Source of the DNA: an uncultured Oxalobacter sp.
GTDB lineage: Bacteria > Pseudomonadota > Gammaproteobacteria > Burkholderiales > Burkholderiaceae_D
NCBI GenBank assembly: GCA_934277985.1
Contig: CAKQWF010000005.1
Coordinates: 1-64,000 of the forward strand
Direction: 5' to 3'
Length of the DNA: 64,000 nt
Positions 1-9,119 of the stretch are shown piece by piece. Made by a program: the position numbers and the translations under genes. The stretch's first letter is position 1; each line of letters begins with the position of its first letter. The notes under the pieces were generated by a model. It ran no database searches. It was given only the letters and a program-made list of their open reading frames with translations, and was not told where the DNA came from.

Positions 1-46
1 CTACGTAGCCTCCTATCGCTCCGGCTCCTATGATCGCTATTTTCAT
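1..46 (-). CDS. panE: 2-dehydropantoate 2-reductase-like protein, N-terminal fragment
   Basis: Only the first 15 codons are inside the window; the gene continues to the left. The start ATG lies at 46-44 with a purine-rich AAAGGGAAAGAAC just upstream. The visible peptide MKIAIIGAGAIGGYV is a beta-strand followed by a GxGxxG dinucleotide-binding turn, exactly how ketopantoate reductases (PanE/ApbA family) begin. That family reduces 2-dehydropantoate with NADPH in pantothenate synthesis. Fifteen residues cannot exclude another Rossmann-fold dehydrogenase, so the family call is probable and the substrate is inference. Confidence 0.6.
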   Translation of the reverse strand, partial: MKIAIIGAGAIGGYV

Positions 47-514
47 GTTCTTTCCCTTTTCTTCGTCCTCGACTGACGTTTCAGCCTGACTTGCACGGCC
101 GTTATGAAATCACCAGACGCTATTTCTATAAACTCCAAGTAAAGGTAAGTATAAAATGAAAATACGTCAATTTTCGTAAATGTATGGATTTAATTGGCGG
201 AAAATGTGAAAAATTTGGGAAAAATAGCCGGTTCGCGGTGAAATCCAGTACCGGAAAGTGCTTCAGACGTTCTGATTCACCCCGGTTTTGCCCATATTCT
301 GCCCGTATTCTTTTGCCTGTTTGATCCCTGTCATGCAGGACAGAAGAAAAAACGGCTGTCACAACCTTTTTCCGAAATGACGGTACAATAGCCACAGGTC
401 AAATGACAGGGTTGTTTTTCCCTCAAAAATGCCCGGTCATGCTGGCACACAGAGTCTCCGATAAGAAATCTGTATCGGGTTTCATGAATAACATTAGCGA
501 AAAGGACTGAAGCC
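47..514. other. Intergenic region between panE-like gene and dps
   Basis: A 468-base AT-rich gap between divergent genes. I see no credible gene in it; the short reading frames lack family resemblance and ribosome-binding sites. It must hold the promoters of both neighbours. A TACAAT box at 384-389 could be the -10 of dps, but no good -35 sits at the right distance, so a regulated or alternative-sigma promoter is possible. An AAAGGA Shine-Dalgarno at about 500 precedes the dps ATG. Confidence 0.5.
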
Positions 515-1042
515 ATGAGTATTCCAGCAATTGAAATCGGAATCAGCGACAAGGACAGGGAAACAATCAGTAACGGTTTGGCACGTATGCTCGCAGACAG
601 CTTCTGCCTGTATCTGAAAACGCATAATTATCACTGGAATGTCAAGGGACCCATGTTCCAGACATTGCACGTGATGTTTATGGACCAGTATACCGAGTTG
701 TGGAATGCACTGGATGAAATCGCCGAACGTATTCGTTCGCTCGGGTTCCCTGCACCGGGAACGATGTCGGAATTTGCGAAATTGTCCGGTATCAAGGAAG
801 TCGAAGGTGTTCCGTCGGCTGAAGATATGATCCGCGATGTCATCGTGGCGACACAGGCAGTGACCCGTACAGCACGGGAAGTGCTGGATTTGGCCGACAA
901 GGCAAATGACCAGCCGACGATCGATCTGATGACACAGCGTCTCCAGATTCATGAAAAAAATGCATGGATGCTGCGCAGCTTGCTGGAAAGCGGCTCTGGC
1001 GATATCGTCATGGCATCGGCAAAACGCAAGAAAAACAAATGA
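515..1042 (+). CDS. dps: Dps family ferritin-like DNA-binding protein
   Basis: Dps proteins form 12-subunit cages that oxidise and store iron with peroxide and protect DNA. The 175 residues match the family in length. The conserved block runs from HNYHWNVKGPMF (37-48) to LDEIAERIRSLG (66-77), giving ferroxidase ligands His40, His52, Asp67 and Glu71 by comparison with E. coli His51, His63, Asp78 and Glu82. The acid expected four residues after the second His (E. coli Asp67) is Met56 here, with Asp57 next to it. The C-terminus ends in a lysine/arginine tail (AKRKKNK) suited to DNA binding. It is monocistronic and followed at once by a strong terminator. The family call is very secure; full ferroxidase activity is less certain. 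Confidence 0.96.
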   Translation: MSIPAIEIGISDKDRETISNGLARMLADSFCLYLKTHNYHWNVKGPMFQTLHVMFMDQYTELWNALDEIAERIRSLGFPAPGTMSEFAKLSGIKEVEGVPSAEDMIRDVIVATQAVTRTAREVLDLADKANDQPTIDLMTQRLQIHEKNAWMLRSLLESGSGDIVMASAKRKKNK

Positions 1043-1050
1043 TCATCCGG

Positions 1051-1078
1051 AAAACCCCGCCAGATGGCGGGGTTTTTT
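1051..1078 (+). terminator. Rho-independent terminator after dps
   Basis: An 11-base perfect stem, AAAACCCCGCC (1051-1061) and GGCGGGGTTTT (1066-1076), around a four-base AGAT loop and running into a T tract. It lies 8 bases after the dps stop. The stem is flanked by A and T runs, so it may also stop transcription arriving from the convergent helicase gene. Confidence 0.9.
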
Positions 1079-1083
1079 GTTGT

Positions 1084-4000
1084 TCATTCGTCTGAAGACA
1101 TATCCTGTTCTGCCAGAGGCCGGAAAATGGATTGCAGATCTTCCGGTGTGATCTGGACGTTCTGGGCCTGTCCGGTGGAGAGCATTGCGCCTGCCAGTTC
1201 TGCCTTGCGTTGTTGCAGATCCTGGATTTTTTCTTCGAGCGTCCCCCGGGCGATCAGTTTGTAGACAAAGACAGGTTTGTCCTGGCCGATTCGCCATGCG
1301 CGGTCTGTCGCCTGGTTTTCGACTGCCGGATTCCACCAGGGATCGTAATGAATGACCGTATCGGCAGCGGTCAGGTTCAGCCCGACACCGCCAGCCTTGA
1401 GGCTTATCAGAAAGACAGAGACCTGCCCTTCCTGAAAACTGCGAATGGCGGATGCACGATCTGTCGTGTCGCCGGTGAGCAGTGCGTAGGGAATATTTCT
1501 GGTGTTGAGCTCTGCCTCGATCAGTCCGAGCATGCTGGTGAACTGGGAAAAAACAAGGATATGCCGTTTTTCCAGCAAAAGTTCCTGAAGCATTTCCATC
1601 AGTTCGGCAAGTTTTGCCGACGCATTGGTGCTTTTCTTGTAAGCAGAGCCTCTCAGCAGTCGTGGATCGCAGCAGACTTGCCGCAATTTGAGCAAGGCTT
1701 CGAGGATGATGATCTGGCAGTGTGCGATACCCAGACGTGCGATTTCATCCTGTACTTTCTTGTCCATCAGTTCACGGACCGATTCGTAAATCTGGCGCTG
1801 GTTTTCGGTCAGTTCCACATAGCGGACAATTTCCGTTTTCATGGGCAGTTCGCGGGCTACCTTGTCTTTGGTTCTGCGCAACAGGAACGGCCTGATACGG
1901 CGGTTAAGCAATTCCTGTCGTGCCTCGTCGCCGTTTCTTTCAATGGAATGCCGGAATTCGCTGTTGAAGGTTTTTTCGTTACCCAGCAACCCCGGCAGCA
2001 GGAAATGGAATTGTGACCACAGTTCACCCAGATGGTTTTCAAGCGGTGTTCCGGTCAGACAGAGTTTGTGGCGTGCCTTGAGCGAAGATGCGATTTGCGT
2101 GGCCTTGGAACGGATATTCTTGATGTACTGTGATTCATCGAGAATCAGCAAATGGAAATCGTGTTGCATCAGTATGTCTTCATCGCGCGGCAACAAGGCG
2201 TAAGTCGTCAATACGATGTCGGATTGGCCGATGTGGTCGAAATATCTGGCGCGGTCTTTTCCCTGAAGCAGCAAGACATTCAGTGATGGCGTAAAACGGG
2301 CCGCTTCATCTTGCCAGTTGCTCATCAGGCTGGTCGGTGCAACGATCAGGGCCGGTTTCGTCAGACGGCCCGATTCTTTTTCGAGCAGGATATGAGAAAG
2401 CGTTTGGAGGGTTTTGCCCAGTCCCATGTCATCGGCCAGAATGCCGGCCAGACCGTATTCACGCAAAAACTGCATCCATGACAGCCCCTCGATCTGGTAA
2501 TCGCGCAATTTCGCTTTCAGTGATACCGGTGGCGTAACGATTTTGACACCGTTGAATGCCAGCAATTTTCGCCCCATTTCCAGCAAGGTTTCTCCGTTGA
2601 TCCACTGCAGTGCAAGATCGCGATCGAGTTCTGCAAGTCTGGCCGAGTCCAGACGGTGCAACGGGAGTGCGGTTTTCGGTTGCTCCAGATAGTACAGCTC
2701 GCCCAGGATTTTCAGAATCGGTCTGACGTTTTTCCATGGAAGTGCCACCCGGCTCCGGTCCGGCAAGGTCACCAGCAGGGAATCCTCATCCTCACGGTTT
2801 TCAAGGCTTTTGTATTCGAAGCTTTCCGGATACTTGCGGATCAGAGGCTGCAACAACGGAAATAGCGGAAAATGTTTTTTGTTGACGACGATTCCCATTT
2901 CCAGACTGAACCAGTCTTCGTCCAGCGTGTCATCGTTTTCATTGATGCTGGCGTACCATTTCTGGACGGTCTGGAGGTTATAGCGGTAATCGGCCGATTT
3001 CTCGATTTTCCAGCCCTCGTTTTCCAGATCGGCCAGATGCTCGCGGGTAAAATGCAGCCAGTCGGATGGCGAGTCCATTTCCAGCGCAGCCGGAATCGCA
3101 TGCAATGGGGATGCCCTGTCCTCGACGATGTGAAAGCCATACGACAGAAGTCGCTCGGACAAGGCACGTTCGGCATGGGTGTCACGGACGATGCGTTCGA
3201 TGGTATCGCTGTCGACCGTACGGATAACCGGCAAATCGGAACCGAGCAAGGCGATTTGTCCATCGTAATCGAATTTCAGTTGTGCATAATCCAGCCAGAC
3301 AGGTGTTTCGGTATCCTGATAGAAATGCGGTTTGCTGCCCAGATAGAGTACAGGAGTGGGTATTATGTCGTTCAGTACGGTCTCCTTCAACGGAGCCGGA
3401 ACGGGGACGATATGTTCAAGTCCCTTTTCAAGCAGAAAACGAGAAACGTTTTTTTTGTCGCGTGCGGCGATGACCGGTGCCTGATTGATCAGATCCTGGA
3501 TATCGCTGATGGAAAACGTGGCTGTGTCGTCGGGCAAAACCAGTTCGCCGCATGTCAGGTTCTCCATATACCAGGCCGGTTCGGTCGGCAAGATGTAATC
3601 GATCGTCGTCGATGCATGGCGTGATTTGGCAGCCGGTGCGGCGAATTCCCAGCGTAGCCGGATAGTCGTTCCCGTTTCTTTCCAGACGAGGCGAGCCGCT
3701 CTTGGCGGTGCGGCGCGCAGCGGGAACACCAGCCCTTTTGCGATATCGGAGAGTGCATTGGTCCAGTATAGCTGTTTTCTGTCGATCAGCCTTTCAAGCA
3801 ATTGTGCACCCAGCTGTCCTCTGGGTTCTGCCATGTATGGCGACAAGGCATCCGAACCATACCGCAATGCGATGAAAAGCCGGAGCGGATCAGTGTCGTC
3901 GTCGCCAAGATAGTCCGGCCGGTTCGACAGTAACGAGTCAATTTCCGAAACGGGTACGATTGACGAAAATTCCGTTGCCGTTTTCTGGCGTGCCCTGCAA

Positions 4001-4467
4001 AGGTTCAGAAACAGTCGTTTGTCGGACTGATCCGGCGAAAGAATATAGAGCAGGCGCTGTGACGGTTCGATATCCGGTTCCCGGTTGGCGAGCGCATCGG
4101 GAGAATCGGGGTACATGGCGGAATACAGTTTCTGTATCCAGTTCGAGACCGGTGTGGCAGCCTGGCTGATTTTGTTTTTTTGCCGGTTTTCGTTTTGCTG
4201 GAGAATGGTCAGCAAGACGGCGGCGACATGATGGCAGTTCAGAATCAGCGGACATGAACAGGTTCCCTGAAACTGGATGCCTTCCGTTGTCGACTTGATG
4301 AAGGTGTTTTGCTGGAAGCTCTGGTTGCCCGATTCCTTCACTTGCGAACGGATCAGATTGCCGGAGCGTTGTATCTGCAAGACACGTTTTTTCTGGGCAT
4401 ATATCAGGCCGAGCGAATAGGCCTTTTGCCCGAATTGCCTTTTGATATCTTTCAGCGTGAAATTCAT
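1084..4467 (-). CDS. SWIM zinc-finger / SNF2-family helicase-like ATPase
   Basis: A 1127-residue protein. A SWIM zinc finger lies near the N-terminus (Cys70, Cys72, Cys78, His80). A middle region of about 500 residues has no motif I can name. The C-terminal half is a full SNF2 ATPase: Walker A DDMGLGKT near residue 683, a DESQ box near 775, and the second RecA domain with GGVGLNLTAAD near 1027 and DRAWRIGQ near 1055. Bacterial proteins of this layout are usually annotated as DEAD/DEAH or HepA/RapA-like helicases and are thought to move on DNA or RNA polymerase complexes; the actual target is unknown. The start has no competing upstream ATG in frame. The gene stands alone, convergent with dps. 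Confidence 0.93.
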   Translation of the reverse strand: MNFTLKDIKRQFGQKAYSLGLIYAQKKRVLQIQRSGNLIRSQVKESGNQSFQQNTFIKSTTEGIQFQGTCSCPLILNCHHVAAVLLTILQQNENRQKNKISQAATPVSNWIQKLYSAMYPDSPDALANREPDIEPSQRLLYILSPDQSDKRLFLNLCRARQKTATEFSSIVPVSEIDSLLSNRPDYLGDDDTDPLRLFIALRYGSDALSPYMAEPRGQLGAQLLERLIDRKQLYWTNALSDIAKGLVFPLRAAPPRAARLVWKETGTTIRLRWEFAAPAAKSRHASTTIDYILPTEPAWYMENLTCGELVLPDDTATFSISDIQDLINQAPVIAARDKKNVSRFLLEKGLEHIVPVPAPLKETVLNDIIPTPVLYLGSKPHFYQDTETPVWLDYAQLKFDYDGQIALLGSDLPVIRTVDSDTIERIVRDTHAERALSERLLSYGFHIVEDRASPLHAIPAALEMDSPSDWLHFTREHLADLENEGWKIEKSADYRYNLQTVQKWYASINENDDTLDEDWFSLEMGIVVNKKHFPLFPLLQPLIRKYPESFEYKSLENREDEDSLLVTLPDRSRVALPWKNVRPILKILGELYYLEQPKTALPLHRLDSARLAELDRDLALQWINGETLLEMGRKLLAFNGVKIVTPPVSLKAKLRDYQIEGLSWMQFLREYGLAGILADDMGLGKTLQTLSHILLEKESGRLTKPALIVAPTSLMSNWQDEAARFTPSLNVLLLQGKDRARYFDHIGQSDIVLTTYALLPRDEDILMQHDFHLLILDESQYIKNIRSKATQIASSLKARHKLCLTGTPLENHLGELWSQFHFLLPGLLGNEKTFNSEFRHSIERNGDEARQELLNRRIRPFLLRRTKDKVARELPMKTEIVRYVELTENQRQIYESVRELMDKKVQDEIARLGIAHCQIIILEALLKLRQVCCDPRLLRGSAYKKSTNASAKLAELMEMLQELLLEKRHILVFSQFTSMLGLIEAELNTRNIPYALLTGDTTDRASAIRSFQEGQVSVFLISLKAGGVGLNLTAADTVIHYDPWWNPAVENQATDRAWRIGQDKPVFVYKLIARGTLEEKIQDLQQRKAELAGAMLSTGQAQNVQITPEDLQSIFRPLAEQDMSSDE

Positions 4468-4705
4468 CGTACCTCTGGATGCTTTCGAAGCGTGTTTTCC
4501 GGCAACGCAAAAGATACATTATCGTTCATAAAGCGGAAAAAGTGATGCCTTTTCGACGACCTCATACCGGTTTGATGCAGATATGGGCATATCACGTAAC
4601 AGAGTGTGTGCAAAAACGGACTTTTCGTGCGGGAATTCGCTGCAAGGGATGGGTGTATCCAGGGGAAGTGGGTATCATCTCATTTTTGTTTTTTCGGGAT
4701 AGAAA

Positions 4706-7048
4706 ATGATTGCTTCCATTGAACAGCGTCTGGCAGATGAACTGTCCGTGTCGGTCAGACAGGTGACAGCGGCCATGGCATTACTCGATGAAGGGGCGAC
4801 GGTTCCGTTTATCGCGAGATATCGCAAGGAAATGACGGGCGGGCTTGACGACAGTCAGTTGAGGCTTTTGCAGGAACGGCTTGTCTATTTGAGGGAACTC
4901 GAACAACGGCGGCAGACGGTGATCGATTCCATTCGTGCGCAGGACAAGATGACTCCGGAATTGCTTGCGGCGATACAGCAGGCGCAGGATAAACAGGCAC
5001 TTGAGGATATTTATTTGCCTTTTCGTCCCAAGCGCAGGACACGTGCGAAACTGGCGGTCGAGGCGGAACTGGACAAGCTGGCAGACAGCCTCATGGAAAA
5101 CCCCTTGCTGAATCCCGAAGAAGAAGCGATCCGGTATATCCGTCAGCCTTTTTCCACGCCTGATGGCGATAATCCGGGTGTTGCCGATGTCAAGGCCGCA
5201 CTGGATGGCGCGCGTCAGGTTCTGATGGAGCGCTTTTCGGAAGATGCAGTCTTGCTGGCGACACTGCGGGAATTTTTCAGGGAACATGGCGTACTCGTTT
5301 CGCGTGTGACGGAAGGCGCGGAACAGGAAGGCGTTCGGTTTTCCGACTATTTCGATTATGAAGAACCCGTTTCGAAAATCGCGTCCCATCGCGTGCTGGC
5401 ACTGTTAAGAGGTCGTCGGGAAGAGGTTCTGTCTGTCAGAATCCGTCTGGATTCGGAAGCGGAGCGCCCGCAATGGGATGATCCGTTCAATCCCTGCGAA
5501 ACGCGAATCGCCGCCCGTTTCGGTATAAGCGACAAGGGACGGCCGTCGGACAAATGGTTGCGTGAAACTGTCCGATGGGCATGGCGTATCAGGATATTGT
5601 CCCACCTTGAAACGGAACTGTTTGGCGAATTGAGGGAAAAAGCCGAGGCGGAAGCCATTACGGTTTTTGCGACCAATCTCAAGTCATTGTTGCTGGCGGC
5701 GCCGGCAGGGCCAAAAGTGACCATGGGGCTGGATCCGGGAATCAGAACCGGTGTGAAAGTGGCTGTCGTCGACAAGACAGGAAAAGTTCTGGATACATCG
5801 ACCGTTTTTCCGCATCAGCCGAGAAACGACTGGCAGGGAGCGCTTGAGCAGTTATCCGGTATGGTCGATCGTTATCAGGTCGAACTGATCGCGATCGGCA
5901 ACGGCACGGCATCACGTGAAACCGAAAAATTGGCCGGTGAGTTGGCAGGACGTTACCGCGATCGCAGAATTGAGCGGATCGTGGTTTCGGAAGCCGGAGC
6001 GTCCGTGTATTCGGCTTCCGAATACGCTTCACGGGAATTGCCGGAACTCGATGTGACGTTGCGGGGAGCAGTTTCGATTGCCAGACGCTTGCAGGACCCG
6101 TTGGCAGAACTGGTCAAGATCGATCCGAAGTCCATCGGTGTCGGACAATACCAGCATGATGTAGCCCAGACGAAACTGGCACGTTGCCTGAACGCCACAG
6201 TCGAGGACTGTGTCAATGCTGTCGGTGTGGATGTCAATACGGCTTCGGTTCCTCTGCTGACCCGCGTGTCCGGTTTGACCGAAGGAATAGCAAGCCATAT
6301 CGTGCAGTACCGTAACCGGAACGGGCGTTTTGCCAGTCGGGCCGATTTGCGTGCGGTACCCCGTTTCGGTGAAAAAACATTCGAACAGGCTGCCGGTTTT
6401 TTGCGTATCACAGGCGGTTCCGATCCGCTGGATGCATCGGCCGTTCATCCGGAATCGTATCCGGTCGTCAAGAAAATTCTGGCGGATCTGGGTGTCGGTA
6501 TCGAATCGCTGATCGGCAACCGGAATTTGCTTGGACAAGTGGAACCGGAAAAATATATCAGCGAACGTTTCGGTTTGCCGACCATTACGGATATCCTCAG
6601 GGAACTCGAAAAACCTGGACGTGACCCGCGCCCGGAGTTTGTGAGTGCGCACTTCAAGGAAGGTGTCGAGGATATATCCGATCTGGTGGCCGGGATGATT
6701 CTCGAGGGGGTCGTTACCAATGTCACGGCGTTCGGCGCGTTTGTGGATGTCGGTGTGCATCAGGATGGTCTGGTGCATATTTCGGCCATGTCGGAAAAAT
6801 TTGTATCCGATCCGCATCAAATCGTCAGAACCGGGCAGATCGTCAGGGTCAGGGTACTGGAGGTCGATGTCAAACGCAAAAGAATCGGTTTGTCGATGAT
6901 TCTCAATCCGGAGCAGGCTTCGCAGGAAGGTGCGCAGGAAAAAGAAATCGCCCGTTTCAGGAAAGTGGCAGGGAAAACGCGCAAACAGGCCGCTTTTTCG
7001 GGCAATGCGATGGCAGAGGCGTTTGCGAAGCTGAAAAGACCGCTTTGA
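4706..7048 (+). CDS. tex: RNA-binding transcriptional accessory protein Tex
   Basis: Tex is a conserved cytoplasmic nucleic-acid-binding protein linked to transcription and RNA metabolism. The 780 residues match the family length. Visible domains in order: the N-terminal Tex helical region with FIARYRKEMTGGLDD (about 35-49), a YqgF/RNase H-like domain with GLDPGIRTGVK (about 341-351), tandem helix-hairpin-helix motifs around VSGLTEGIASHIV (about 524), and a C-terminal S1 RNA-binding domain beginning near GVVTNVTAFGAFVDVG (about 668). The gap of 238 bases before it must hold its promoter, though no clear one is visible. ubiX follows on the same strand within 65 bases. Confidence 0.97.
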   Translation: MIASIEQRLADELSVSVRQVTAAMALLDEGATVPFIARYRKEMTGGLDDSQLRLLQERLVYLRELEQRRQTVIDSIRAQDKMTPELLAAIQQAQDKQALEDIYLPFRPKRRTRAKLAVEAELDKLADSLMENPLLNPEEEAIRYIRQPFSTPDGDNPGVADVKAALDGARQVLMERFSEDAVLLATLREFFREHGVLVSRVTEGAEQEGVRFSDYFDYEEPVSKIASHRVLALLRGRREEVLSVRIRLDSEAERPQWDDPFNPCETRIAARFGISDKGRPSDKWLRETVRWAWRIRILSHLETELFGELREKAEAEAITVFATNLKSLLLAAPAGPKVTMGLDPGIRTGVKVAVVDKTGKVLDTSTVFPHQPRNDWQGALEQLSGMVDRYQVELIAIGNGTASRETEKLAGELAGRYRDRRIERIVVSEAGASVYSASEYASRELPELDVTLRGAVSIARRLQDPLAELVKIDPKSIGVGQYQHDVAQTKLARCLNATVEDCVNAVGVDVNTASVPLLTRVSGLTEGIASHIVQYRNRNGRFASRADLRAVPRFGEKTFEQAAGFLRITGGSDPLDASAVHPESYPVVKKILADLGVGIESLIGNRNLLGQVEPEKYISERFGLPTITDILRELEKPGRDPRPEFVSAHFKEGVEDISDLVAGMILEGVVTNVTAFGAFVDVGVHQDGLVHISAMSEKFVSDPHQIVRTGQIVRVRVLEVDVKRKRIGLSMILNPEQASQEGAQEKEIARFRKVAGKTRKQAAFSGNAMAEAFAKLKRPL

Positions 7049-7112
7049 CCGTTTTGCCGGTATCATGTACTCGGTCGATAGAAAGGACGAGATTCCAGAA
7101 AATGGGATGCAT

Positions 7113-7688
7113 ATGGAAAATCCGAAACGCCTGATTGTCGGTATGACAGGAGCGAGCGGCGCCATCTACGGTGTCCGTCTTCTCAAAATACTGCGAAATG
7201 TGACGGATGTCGAGACGCATCTTGTCGTCTCGGATGCTGCCGACCTGACCCTGCGGCATGAAACGGGATTATCTGTCGATGATGTCGCGTCACTGGCCGA
7301 CCATGTGTACGATATCGGGAATATGGCAGCTGCGATTGCCAGTGGTTCGTTCCGCAATGACGGTATGATCATCGCGCCCTGTTCCATGAAAACACTCTCG
7401 GCGATTGCTCATGCCTACGGTGACAATCTGATAACCCGTGCTGCGGATGTCGTTCTGAAGGAACGTCGCAGACTGGTGTTGATGGTCAGGGAAACGCCGT
7501 TGCATCTGGGACATCTTAAAAATATGCAATCCGTAACGGAAATGGGTGGCATCGTTTATCCACCGGTGCCGGCGTTTTATTGCAAGCCGCAGTCTGTCGA
7601 GGAAATGGTGGACCAGACGCTCAGGCGTGTGCTGGATCTGTTCGGTATCGCTGATGAAGGCATCATCCGGTGGAATGGCATGGTCTGA
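7113..7688 (+). CDS. ubiX: Flavin prenyltransferase UbiX
   Basis: UbiX attaches a dimethylallyl group to FMN, making the prenylated flavin needed by UbiD decarboxylases in ubiquinone synthesis. With the ATG at 7113 the protein is 191 residues, the usual size. The FMN-binding GASGAIYG lies at 13-20, APCSMKTLSAIA near 88, RETPLHLGHLKNM near 126 and PAFYCKPQSVEEMV near 152, all family signatures. Two earlier in-frame ATGs exist (7065 and 7107). I prefer 7113 because GGGAT precedes it at a sensible distance and because the family starts just before the first strand. It ends 6 bases before the convergent AI-2E gene. Confidence 0.93.
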   Translation: MENPKRLIVGMTGASGAIYGVRLLKILRNVTDVETHLVVSDAADLTLRHETGLSVDDVASLADHVYDIGNMAAAIASGSFRNDGMIIAPCSMKTLSAIAHAYGDNLITRAADVVLKERRRLVLMVRETPLHLGHLKNMQSVTEMGGIVYPPVPAFYCKPQSVEEMVDQTLRRVLDLFGIADEGIIRWNGMV

Positions 7689-7694
7689 ATGGCA

Positions 7695-8795
7695 TCATGC
7701 CTGATGATCCGGCGTATTGCCGTTTTCCGGCGGGAGCGCATCCGTTTGGCTTTTTTGTGACAGGGTGGCATACAGTCCCCATGCCGTGATGAAAAGCGCG
7801 GCGATCACGGGGCCAAGGACAAAGCCGTTGAGTCCGAAAAGCGCCATGCCACCGATAGTGGAAATCAAAACCAGATAGTCTGGCATTTGAGTGTCCTTGC
7901 CGACCAGCAACGGACGCAGAAAGTTATCCGCCAGACCGATCACCAGGACACCGAGTACCAGAAGGAGAATACCTTTCAGGATAGCTCCCGTTGCCAGAAA
8001 GTAGATGGCGACCGGTACCCATATCACGCCTGAACCTGATGGCAACAGGGAAAGCACCGACATGGTCGCCCCCCATAACATTGCGGCTTCTATTCCCATG
8101 AACCAGAAAATCAGGCCACCCAGTGCACCCTGTACAACAGAGACAACCAGATTGCCTTTGACCGTCGCGCGAATGACACCGGTGAACTTGCCCAGAAGCA
8201 GGAGTTTGTGGTCGTCGGCAAGCGGGATGATTTTCCTGATCCGCATGGCCAGTTCTTTTCCGTCACGGAGCAGGAAAAACAGCAGATACAGCATGATGCA
8301 GAAACCGATAGTGAAATCCAGAATATTCTGTCCGATCACGAACAATTTGCCGGCGATGTACTGGCTTGCCTGAAGCATGCCGCTGGAAATTTTCTGCTGG
8401 AATTCCGACAGGGTGGTGATACCGGAACGATTGAGGAGACTGATGATCCAGTCGGGCAGATAGGAAACGATCATTCGGAAAGTTTCGTTGATGCCGATGC
8501 TTTGTGTTTGTATTTTCTGATACAACGTCGCGCTTTCCTGTGCAAGTGCGCCGATGACCAGGATCAGGGGGATGACGACGATAAGCAGGCACACGCAGAT
8601 TGTCAGGATCGATGCCGTATTTCTTTTGCCGGGCATTTTCGACAGAAAATAGTCGTTTAGCGGCATGAACATGACGGCCAGAATGAATCCCCAGAAAACC
8701 GCGCCGTAAAACGGCAACAGAATCATGAAGAACGCTATGGTGACGGCGGACAGAAAAAGAATGAATACTTTTCCGTAGGGTTCGGATCGTTTCAT
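7695..8795 (-). CDS. AI-2E family (PerM-like) membrane protein
   Basis: A 366-residue polytopic inner-membrane protein. Long hydrophobic stretches begin at residue 10 and recur, including TIGFCIMLYLLFFLLRDG and a C-terminal pair around LGVLVIGLADNFLRPLLVG, typical of the AI-2E exporter/PerM superfamily. Members include TqsA, reported to affect autoinducer-2 export, and several Na+/H+ antiporters, so substrate cannot be told from sequence. The D-N-x-x-R-P-x-x-V motif before the last helices is the family hallmark. It stands alone and convergent to ubiX. Confidence 0.88.
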   Translation of the reverse strand: MKRSEPYGKVFILFLSAVTIAFFMILLPFYGAVFWGFILAVMFMPLNDYFLSKMPGKRNTASILTICVCLLIVVIPLILVIGALAQESATLYQKIQTQSIGINETFRMIVSYLPDWIISLLNRSGITTLSEFQQKISSGMLQASQYIAGKLFVIGQNILDFTIGFCIMLYLLFFLLRDGKELAMRIRKIIPLADDHKLLLLGKFTGVIRATVKGNLVVSVVQGALGGLIFWFMGIEAAMLWGATMSVLSLLPSGSGVIWVPVAIYFLATGAILKGILLLVLGVLVIGLADNFLRPLLVGKDTQMPDYLVLISTIGGMALFGLNGFVLGPVIAALFITAWGLYATLSQKSQTDALPPENGNTPDHQA

Positions 8796-9119
8796 AAAAT
8801 CGTCGGATAGGGAAACATGAAACAGGAATATGCAATATTGATAGTTGCAGACGCTATTATGGCATGAGGCATGTATCGGTATGTGACAAATCCGGACAGT
8901 GCGGAATGGAATGCCCGGAAAATTGTCCGTGTACGGTTGCCCATTGTGCCGGTTACGGCGATGAAGGCGGTTTTTGTCTTTTTCCGGACCCGGGAAAAAA
9001 GAACCGCTCCAGGAAACGGCAAGGTTTCATGAAGCGGCTCTGTGGACGGCGTTTGGCGTGTTGTCGTGAACGACATCCGGACAAGGATGTCGCTTGCGCA
9101 GCCGTCCGGGTGTCCGTAC
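8796..9119. other. Intergenic region with ddh terminator
   Basis: A 324-base gap between two minus-strand genes. It contains the terminator of ddh on its right side and the presumed promoter of the AI-2E gene on its left. Short reading frames on both strands overlap the ddh 3' end and have no family resemblance; I do not call them genes. Confidence 0.5.
8995..9040 (-). terminator. Probable terminator after ddh
   Basis: On the minus strand AGCCGCTTC pairs with GAGCGGTT (one G-T wobble inside the arm) across a loop of about 20 bases and runs into TTTTTT. It lies about 80 bases after the ddh stop. The long loop makes it weaker than the other terminators in the window. Confidence 0.55.
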
